From: Chitinibacter fontanus
GTDB lineage: Bacteria; Pseudomonadota; Gammaproteobacteria; Burkholderiales; Chitinibacteraceae
Direction of reading: 5' to 3'
DNA: 64,000 nt
Assembly: GCF_013423785.1 (NCBI RefSeq)
Contig: NZ_CP058952.1
Coordinates: forward strand, 620,001 to 684,000
Shown one piece after another: positions 57,761 through 64,000 of the stretch. Position numbers and translations under genes: made by a program. Each line of letters starts with the position of its first letter. Position 1 is the stretch's first letter. A model generated the notes under the pieces. The model was not told the DNA's origin. It ran no database searches and saw only the letters and a program-made list of their open reading frames with translations.

Positions 57761-58648
57761 CTATTTGCTTGAAGGCAATTTCAAACCATGTTCAGCGAAA
57801 TATACCCCAAATAAAATCAGTGCGGCACCCACGGCCCCAACTACGGTTAGCTTTTCGCCCAGCACCAGCACGGCGGTGATCAAAGTCACCAGCGGAATCA
57901 GATAAATATAATTGCTGGCCTTCACCGCACCGATCAGTCCAACGGCTTTATTCCACGCCACATAACACAGCGCCGAGGCAATGACGCCCAGAAAAACCAT
58001 ATTGCCGCCCTGCATAGGCTTGAGCCATAGCCCCAGATCAAGGCGGTAATGACTCCACCACAGCGCGGGCAACATCGTGATCAGGCCATAAAAAAACACT
58101 TGCCGCGTTAGATACAGATAGCCAAAGCGCGCGCCGATTTTGCGCAATTGCAGGCAATACAGCGCCCATGCAGCACCAGCGAGCAGAGCCAAAATATCGC
58201 CCAAAGGATTAAGCTGCAAAATCACCGAGCCATTGAACATCACCACCGCCACACCCAAGAGCGCAATCAGCGAGCCGATTGCAAAGCGCAAGCTCAGCTG
58301 TTCGTCATGCGTGATGTAGTGCGAAAAAATCGCGGTCAGCAGTGGCGCGGACGACACTAGCAAGCCAACATTGGAGGCCTGCGTAAATTGCAGGGCATAA
58401 TTTTCAGTAAGGAAATACAAGGTCACGCCGCAGAGCCCTAAGCCAAAAAACTGTAGCTCGGTACGCCATGATTGCCATTTAAATTTGGGGTGCAGTGCAC
58501 ACAGCACCAAAAAAGCCAGCACAAAGCGATCGAATGCAATTTCAACCGGTGTGCGCAGCTCAAGCAGCAGTTTGGTCGATACGAATGTTACGCCCCAAAC
58601 CAAGACGCAAAACAGCACCAATAAATGGCCTTTCAAAGTGGGTTTCAT
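57761..58648 (-). CDS. EamA/DMT-superfamily transporter
   Basis: A 295-residue inner-membrane protein with ten hydrophobic helices in two EamA repeats (GHLLVLFCVLVWGVTFVSTK, and LGDILALLAGAAWALYCLQ starting the second half). EamA carriers export metabolites such as amino acids; the substrate is unknown. The ATG at 58648 is preferred over a GTG at 58657; neither has a clear ribosome site. It is separated from cobU by only 12 bases. Confidence 0.87.
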   Translation of the reverse strand: MKPTLKGHLLVLFCVLVWGVTFVSTKLLLELRTPVEIAFDRFVLAFLVLCALHPKFKWQSWRTELQFFGLGLCGVTLYFLTENYALQFTQASNVGLLVSSAPLLTAIFSHYITHDEQLSLRFAIGSLIALLGVAVVMFNGSVILQLNPLGDILALLAGAAWALYCLQLRKIGARFGYLYLTRQVFFYGLITMLPALWWSHYRLDLGLWLKPMQGGNMVFLGVIASALCYVAWNKAVGLIGAVKASNYIYLIPLVTLITAVLVLGEKLTVVGAVGAALILFGVYFAEHGLKLPSSK

Positions 58649-58776
58649 GCGGCACACAAGGAAAAAATCGATAGACGGCTAGCATACCGGAACTGATCGC
58701 GAGCACCGCCCGCTATTTTCCCCAATAGCTAGACTCAGTTGAGCTTGGCGATCAGCTCAAGCAACATTAACAGAGC

Positions 58777-61383
58777 TTAATTTTGCAAACACGACTCGTC
58801 GTCATCGCACTCGACCAGATAATACGCCAGCAAATCTTGCAAGCGGGCAAACTCTAACGGCTTGGCTAAAAAGCCATCCATGCCTGCCGCCAGACATTGC
58901 TCCTCGCTGCTTTCAAACGCATTGGCAGTCAGTGCAATAATCGGCAGAGTCTGAAATTGCGGCTGGCTGCGCAGTATGCGTGTGGCCTCAATGCCATCCA
59001 TTTCGGGCATCTGCCAATCCATCAGAATCAAATCAAACTCACCGGTTTGCGTCATCTCGACGGCGTCTTTGCCGCTGTGGGCAATTTTGACCGTACAACC
59101 GAGCTTGCGTAAAAACGCACTGACCACGCGTTGATTCATCGGGTTGTCTTCAGCTACCAGAATATGCCCTTTGAAACGCACCTGATTCACTGGTAAAGGC
59201 GCTGCGGTTGGCTGAATTTCCAGTAGTTTTTTTAGCCCGCGAATCAGACCAATTTCGCTGAGCGCTGGCTTGGCCAAAAAGGCCTTCTTGCCACCACCGT
59301 CGGCGGGTGGATTCGCTTGCCAGCCTAGCACCAGCATTGGCGCATTTATAGCCAGTGTTGACGGCGTGCTGGCATCTTCATCAATAATGATCACATCAGC
59401 TTGATCGAGACTAGCGTGTTCCAGATCAAGCCATTGCACTTGCGAGGCGGCCAACAGCCGCTTGATCCACGGCTGGCTCCAATTAGGTAAACCCAGCAAG
59501 GCCAAGCGTTTATTCGCTAGGCACGCCAAGGTTGGCAAGACGCGTTGTCGTATTGTGTCATCGACGCCAATCGGCAAGCGCACCACAAAGCACGAGCCTT
59601 GACCCAACTCGGATTCCACCGCGATCGAGCCGCCCATTAACTCAAGTAATAATTTGCAAATTGCCAAGCCTAAGCCGGTCCCACCATAGCGGCGCGTCGA
59701 GCCTGAATCAGCCTGATAAAAGCGCTGAAACAACAGCGCCTGCTGCGCTTTGCTAATACCGATGCCGGTGTCGCGAATGCGTAGCTCAATCGCGTCGCCC
59801 TGCACGGTGGCACTCAAATAAACACCACCCTGCTCGGTAAATTTCAGCGCATTGGAGATCAGATTCACCATTACCTGCTTGATGCGTAAACCATCACCGA
59901 AATAGCGCACGGGGAACACCGGCGCAATATCGAGCACCAGCTCAATACGCCGCTCAACCGCACGCGAGGCCAGCATGCTGCAGGAGTCTTCGAGCACTTC
60001 CTGCAAATTGAAAAAATCAGGGTTAAGTTCGAACTTGCCGGCCTCAATTTTCGAGTAATCGAGTAGATCATTAACCAACAGCACCAGCGAGTCGCCCGAT
60101 TTGCGGATATTGCTAACGTATTCGTGTTGCTCTTTATTGAGCGCGGTATCGCCCAGCAATTGTGCAAAACCCAATACGCCATTGAGCGGCGTGCGAATTT
60201 CATGGCTGATGGTGGCTAGAAAATCGGATTTGGCGCGGCTCGCAGCCTCGGCCTGATCTTTAGCGTGTGCCAAGGCGGCGGTTTGTTGTGACAGACGTGC
60301 ATTGAGTAAATGCATTTCCTGCTGCACCTGCTTGGCGCGAATTAATTGCGCCACAATCGCGGCAAACAGCTTCATCACTTCGCGTTGATAAGGCATTAAG
60401 GTGCGACGGCGCAAAAAATTATCTGCGGCCATCCAGCCCAGATGTTTACCATCGGCGTATAAGCCAACCAGCGAATTCCAGCCGCGCCCCACAACAACTT
60501 TATTGTAATAAATCGGTGCGTCTTCTTTGACGATCACCTCGCCCGGTTTTTCGGCTGCGGCCATAAAAATCTGATGCTGCGGAATGTTGGCGCTATACCA
60601 ATGCTCGTCGGTTAATTCGCCATCATTATTGGTGCCATAAGTACCCAGCATTAGACCTTTATCATGGTCTACCGCAAATAAACCAAGCCGATCAATCCCC
60701 AAATCAGTAATGGCCGCTCGTACTGATTCACGCTGCAGGCTATCCAGATCTGGGGTTTGCGTCAGGCGCAGCGTTACTTCATGAAGTTTTTGTAGTAACT
60801 CACGATATTCTTCAGCCCGCTGCAGGCTATTTTGCAGGCGGCGCGTCATCTCATCGCGCTCGACCTCGCCACCGGTAAGCAGGGCCTCTATCCGATCAGC
60901 CAGCATGCCAGCTAACGCTTCGCATTCAACCCGAAAAGCTGCAGTTTCCAGATATGATTTCAAGCGCAACACATCGGACAATTCAACGTAGAGCATGGCA
61001 ATCAATTTGCCGTGATATTCCAGCGGCAAAATCCAGCGCACCAGCTCGGGAATACAATCGCCCTCCACTTCCCAGATATCTTGCACCTGAAAATCGACTG
61101 GCCGTACCGATAAGGCAGGCTCCCGTAGTTGCCAATGCATCTCTTCGACGGCTAAACCAAAAAATGCCTCTGGGCTTTGCGGCTCAGCAAAGCATAAAGG
61201 TCGCAATCCGATCACTGCTTGCGCATGCACCTGCAACGTTTGCCGGTCTTCAGCGGGCAAAATCAAGAATGTGCGTTTGGCATCAAATGAATCACGTACG
61301 GCACCGACCAATTGCTCGGCAAATGCATCCCAAGTGTGGGTGCTCAGTAAGGCGGATAATTGGAGTACCGATTCGAGCTTCAT
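58777..61383 (-). CDS. Cytosolic hybrid sensor histidine kinase
   Basis: An 868-residue hybrid kinase with no membrane segment. N-terminal GAF-like domains (about 10-175 and 215-355) are separated by a coiled coil. Then come HisKA with phospho-His in FLATISHEIRTPLNGVLGF, HATPase with MVNLISNALKFTEQGG and GTGLGLAICKLL, a degenerate pseudo-receiver (about 615-705) and a C-terminal receiver with Asp in LILMDWQMPEMDG and Lys in FLAKPLEFARL. No adjacent partner regulator. It may sense an intracellular signal. Confidence 0.9.
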   Translation of the reverse strand: MKLESVLQLSALLSTHTWDAFAEQLVGAVRDSFDAKRTFLILPAEDRQTLQVHAQAVIGLRPLCFAEPQSPEAFFGLAVEEMHWQLREPALSVRPVDFQVQDIWEVEGDCIPELVRWILPLEYHGKLIAMLYVELSDVLRLKSYLETAAFRVECEALAGMLADRIEALLTGGEVERDEMTRRLQNSLQRAEEYRELLQKLHEVTLRLTQTPDLDSLQRESVRAAITDLGIDRLGLFAVDHDKGLMLGTYGTNNDGELTDEHWYSANIPQHQIFMAAAEKPGEVIVKEDAPIYYNKVVVGRGWNSLVGLYADGKHLGWMAADNFLRRRTLMPYQREVMKLFAAIVAQLIRAKQVQQEMHLLNARLSQQTAALAHAKDQAEAASRAKSDFLATISHEIRTPLNGVLGFAQLLGDTALNKEQHEYVSNIRKSGDSLVLLVNDLLDYSKIEAGKFELNPDFFNLQEVLEDSCSMLASRAVERRIELVLDIAPVFPVRYFGDGLRIKQVMVNLISNALKFTEQGGVYLSATVQGDAIELRIRDTGIGISKAQQALLFQRFYQADSGSTRRYGGTGLGLAICKLLLELMGGSIAVESELGQGSCFVVRLPIGVDDTIRQRVLPTLACLANKRLALLGLPNWSQPWIKRLLAASQVQWLDLEHASLDQADVIIIDEDASTPSTLAINAPMLVLGWQANPPADGGGKKAFLAKPALSEIGLIRGLKKLLEIQPTAAPLPVNQVRFKGHILVAEDNPMNQRVVSAFLRKLGCTVKIAHSGKDAVEMTQTGEFDLILMDWQMPEMDGIEATRILRSQPQFQTLPIIALTANAFESSEEQCLAAGMDGFLAKPLEFARLQDLLAYYLVECDDDESCLQN

Positions 61384-61480
61384 GAAAACAACCTAAATTT
61401 CCGAATATTGCAGAGCATGGGCGCAACTGCGCGGGTCAGTTATAATTGCCTGCTAAATCGCCTAATCACAATGAATCAAG

Positions 61481-62788
61481 ATGAACAACCCTACTGCACT
61501 CATTGAATCTTTGAGCCACGAAGGCTACGGAATTGCCCATGTGGACGGCAAAACGATTTTTATTGATGGCGCTTTGCCGTTTGAAACTGCGACGTACAGT
61601 AGTTACCGCAAAAAGCCAACCTTTGAAAACGCGCAAGCCACAAGCATACATAATGACAGCTTTATGCGTGTAAAACCAAAATGTCCGCATTATGGTGTCT
61701 GTGGTGGCTGTTCATTACAACACATGGAATTTGGCGCACAGGTTGCCGCCAAGCAACGGGTTCTGGAAGATAATCTAAATCGCATCGGCCACGTAGCACC
61801 ACAATCGATGCTGCCAGCAATTTACGGCCCAGCGTGGGGCTATCGTCACCGTGCGCGTTTGTCGGCCAAAAATGTGGCAAAAAAAGGCACGGTGTTAGTC
61901 GGCTTTCATGAAAAGCGCAGCAGCTTTATTGCCGATATGAGCGAATGCCATATCTTGCCGCCGCATGTATCGGCGCAATTGCCTGCACTGCGCGAGCTGG
62001 TAAAACAATTGTCGATCTTTGATCGCATGCCACAGATTGAGCTAGCCGTTGGCGCAAATGTAACCGTGCTGGTGTTCCGCAATATGGAAGAGATCAATGA
62101 TGCGGACTTCGAGCTATTCAAAGCCTACGCCGATCAGTGGAAAGTACAAATTTGGTTGCAGCCCAAAGGCCCGGACACCGCCTATCCGCTCTACCCGCTC
62201 GATGCGCCCAAACTGACGTATCTGATGCCCGAATTCAATATCGAAATGCCGTTCAAACCGACTGAATTTACTCAGGTCAACCACGGCATTAATCGGGTGA
62301 TGGTGGAGCGCGCGGTTAAAATGCTTGACCCTCAGCCGGGCGAGCGCATTGCCGATATGTTCTGCGGCTTGGGCAACTTCACCTTGCCAATCGCCCGCAG
62401 CGGCGCCAGCGTCTTGGGCATGGAAGGCAGCCAGCAGCTGGTTGAGCGTGCTTTTGAGAGCGCCAAGCACAACGGTCTGGATCACCTTACCGATTTTACC
62501 GTCGCCAACTTGTTCGATATGAACCCAGAATGGCTGGAAAAGCTCGGCCACTTTGACAAAATGCTGATCGATCCGCCACGCGATGGCGCAATTTCATTGT
62601 GTAATGCCATTTCTGCAGAAACTGGGCCCAAACGGATTATTTATGTTTCCTGTAGCCCCTCTACCCTCGCGCGCGATGCCAATGTATTGGTCAACGTCAA
62701 AGGCTATACACTCAAATCGGCCGGGATTATTAACATGTTCCCGCATACAGCACACGTAGAAAGCATTGCTTGGTTTGAGAAAGAATAA
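61481..62788 (+). CDS. rlmD: 23S rRNA m5U1939 methyltransferase RlmD
   Basis: SAM-dependent RNA methyltransferase of 435 residues. An N-terminal TRAM-like segment, then the 4Fe-4S ligand region [16 protein letters not shown] and Cys in MSECHIL, as in E. coli RlmD. SAM motifs: [14 protein letters not shown] and LIDPPRDGA; the catalytic Cys is in [12 protein letters not shown]. It is divergent from the hybrid kinase by 97 bases and ended by a UUCG-loop terminator. Confidence 0.96.
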   Translation: MNNPTALIESLSHEGYGIAHVDGKTIFIDGALPFETATYSSYRKKPTFENAQATSIHNDSFMRVKPKCPHYGVCGGCSLQHMEFGAQVAAKQRVLEDNLNRIGHVAPQSMLPAIYGPAWGYRHRARLSAKNVAKKGTVLVGFHEKRSSFIADMSECHILPPHVSAQLPALRELVKQLSIFDRMPQIELAVGANVTVLVFRNMEEINDADFELFKAYADQWKVQIWLQPKGPDTAYPLYPLDAPKLTYLMPEFNIEMPFKPTEFTQVNHGINRVMVERAVKMLDPQPGERIADMFCGLGNFTLPIARSGASVLGMEGSQQLVERAFESAKHNGLDHLTDFTVANLFDMNPEWLEKLGHFDKMLIDPPRDGAISLCNAISAETGPKRIIYVSCSPSTLARDANVLVNVKGYTLKSAGIINMFPHTAHVESIAWFEKE

Positions 62789-62804
62789 GCAGGCTGCACG
62801 CCTC

Positions 62805-62834
62805 AAAAAGACACACTTCGGTGTGTCTTTTTTT
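62805..62834 (+). terminator. Terminator after rlmD with TTCG loop
   Basis: AAAAAGACACAC/GTGTGTCTTTTT stem closed by C(TTCG)G, a very stable tetraloop, with T-rich 3' side. Confidence 0.93.
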
Positions 62835-62866
62835 ATCCTCTCTGAAAATTGACTGCAAGAAAATGA

Positions 62867-62917
62867 GGGGTATATGAAGAAAGACCAATGCAAACATAGG
62901 AAAAATAAACATACCCT
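62867..62917. repeat. 51-bp bipartite repeat, exact arms
   Basis: GGGGTAT and ATACCCT ends, 37 bases between arms. It lies about 100 bases upstream of the chitinase gene. Confidence 0.75.
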
Positions 62918-63016
62918 AAGACCAAAAATTAAGACAACATCGACAAAAATTCGGACATGGGTGCAACGCCAGTGCGACCGTATACTGGCAACACCGCAAA
63001 CCCTCAAGGTTAAATC

Positions 63017-64000
63017 ATGTCCATCAAACAGCTTAGCATCGCTGCTATATTGCTCAGTCAGCCCTTATTGGCCAACGAAAAACTCATCTCCTATCTGCCC
63101 ACCTGGCGTGAAGCCAATGTGGTCGCTCAGTTTGGGCCACAACTGGGAAAACTCAATTACGGCATTTTGTCTTTCATTGAAGTCAATGCCAATGGCGAAG
63201 CTTTTCTCTCGCCAACGGCCAAAGCCGGGGCTGAACTCTGGCAAAGTCATTTTGCGAAGGCACGTAAAACCAGCAACTTCAATTGCATGTGGGCCATCGG
63301 TGGCTGGACTGGCTCCAAAAACATCGCCAAAACAGCACAAACCGAAGCGGGCCGCGCCAAATTGGTTAAATCTGCCATTGGCATTATGCGTAGCAGCCAG
63401 TGCGTTGGCCTAGATCTGGATTGGGAACACCCAGTCACTGGCGGTGATTACGCCGCCGATGCCAGTGCGGCTGACCTGCAAAACTGGGTTAGTCTGCTAC
63501 GCGATTTACGCCAAGGTTTGGATGCCGCCGGCAAAGCAGATAAGCAAAAATACGTGCTCAGTATTGCAGTTCCGGCCAATAACGGGGGCTGGGTGATGCA
63601 AGGCTATGATCTGAAAAACGCGCTACCTGTGCTCGATTGGGTGAATCTAATGGCTTATGATCGTAGCGGCGGTTGGAGCAAAACAGCCACACTGCAAGCC
63701 AGTTTGCATAGCGTACCCAATGACCCGGATGGCCAGATCTTATCTAGCAGTAAGGCAGTGGATTATTTTATCGCGCAAGGCGCCAAACCTAGCCAATTGA
63801 TGCTGGGTGTCCCTTTTTATGTCCGCGGTTTAGGTAATGTTGAAGCTGGCCCCAACGGCGATGGCCTCGTCCAAAGTATGAATGGGCCCGGATTGAAAGA
63901 TGAGCCGGAAGCGGGCGTTGCCAGCTGGGCCGATTTTCAGACCAAATACGCTAAAGCAACGGGATGGAAAGCCTATCGCAGCGCGGAATCGGGCAACTCA
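63017..64000 (+). CDS. Secreted GH18 chitinase (cut by window end)
   Basis: Chitin-degrading glycoside hydrolase; 328 codons are visible and the frame continues past the edge. A signal peptide is cut near PLLA-NE. GH18 motifs: YGILSFIEV, MWAIGGWTG (the SxGG position), GLDLDWEHP with the catalytic Glu and two Asp, VNLMAYDRSG and LGVPFYVRG. The first Asp of the usual DxxDxDxE motif is Val here (CVGLDLDWE). AAGG is 7 bases before ATG 63017. The substrate is inferred from the family. Confidence 0.93.
   Translation, partial: MSIKQLSIAAILLSQPLLANEKLISYLPTWREANVVAQFGPQLGKLNYGILSFIEVNANGEAFLSPTAKAGAELWQSHFAKARKTSNFNCMWAIGGWTGSKNIAKTAQTEAGRAKLVKSAIGIMRSSQCVGLDLDWEHPVTGGDYAADASAADLQNWVSLLRDLRQGLDAAGKADKQKYVLSIAVPANNGGWVMQGYDLKNALPVLDWVNLMAYDRSGGWSKTATLQASLHSVPNDPDGQILSSSKAVDYFIAQGAKPSQLMLGVPFYVRGLGNVEAGPNGDGLVQSMNGPGLKDEPEAGVASWADFQTKYAKATGWKAYRSAESGNS

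Noticed and set aside
1..64000. CRISPR arrays, tRNA/rRNA genes, insertion sequences, prophage
   Set aside because: No regularly spaced direct repeats, tRNA-like cloverleafs, transposase, integrase or phage structural genes were recognised.

Overview
The window reads as a free-living, motile, chitin-using betaproteobacterium of the order Neisseriales, most likely the Chitinibacter/Deefgea branch. This is inferred from gene content: an EF-P with arginine at the modified position next to an EarP gene, adjacent aat and bpt genes, a GH18 chitinase at the right edge, and a full chemotaxis operon. Gene density is high. I see no tRNA, rRNA, CRISPR array, prophage or intact insertion sequence.

Layout. 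1-7966 (minus): chemotaxis operon cheY-cheA-cheW-mcp-cheR-cheD-cheB, with cheB cut by the left edge. 8153-16470: a GST-like protein, YebC, an orphan response regulator, a 46-residue membrane protein, efp with its rhamnosyltransferase earP, a lytic transglycosylase, UDP-glucose dehydrogenase and an OmpA-type lipoprotein. 16591-19238: clpB behind a sigma-32-like promoter. 19499-27238: a YccA-like membrane protein, an enoyl-CoA hydratase-family enzyme, a coupled M14 peptidase and alpha/beta hydrolase, a flavin reductase, the N-degron transferases bpt and aat, fur divergent from bamE, and dapB. 27385-27690 looks like a decayed GGDEF domain. 27772-37057: a flavoprotein, a YigL-like phosphatase, a periplasmic peroxidase, carbonic anhydrase, cytochrome b561 with two YceI proteins, a LysR/pirin pair and a secreted CE2-type esterase.

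37356-50470: chromate genes chrB-chrA preceded by tiny ORFs; a four-gene light and DNA-repair operon with 4-nt overlaps (DUF2256, FeS photolyase, renalase-like flavoprotein, CRY-DASH); cstA with a YbdD-like gene carrying an internal duplication; a GNAT gene; and a BtsS/BtsR-like pair. Three phased BtsR-like half-sites lie upstream of cstA, suggesting a pyruvate sensing and uptake module. 50479-64000: fRMsr, pyruvate carboxylase, hisC, aqpZ with a terminator just upstream, a TonB-like protein, cobU, an EamA transporter, a soluble hybrid kinase, rlmD and a truncated GH18 chitinase.

The most unusual signal is a dispersed bipartite motif, GGGTAT-N37(or N38)-ATACCC, about 51-52 bp long. It occurs nine times exactly and at least seven more times with one mismatch. 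The arms and spacing are fixed while the core varies. Most copies sit between genes, especially at convergent gene ends, but several lie inside coding sequence. Nothing annotated here explains it.
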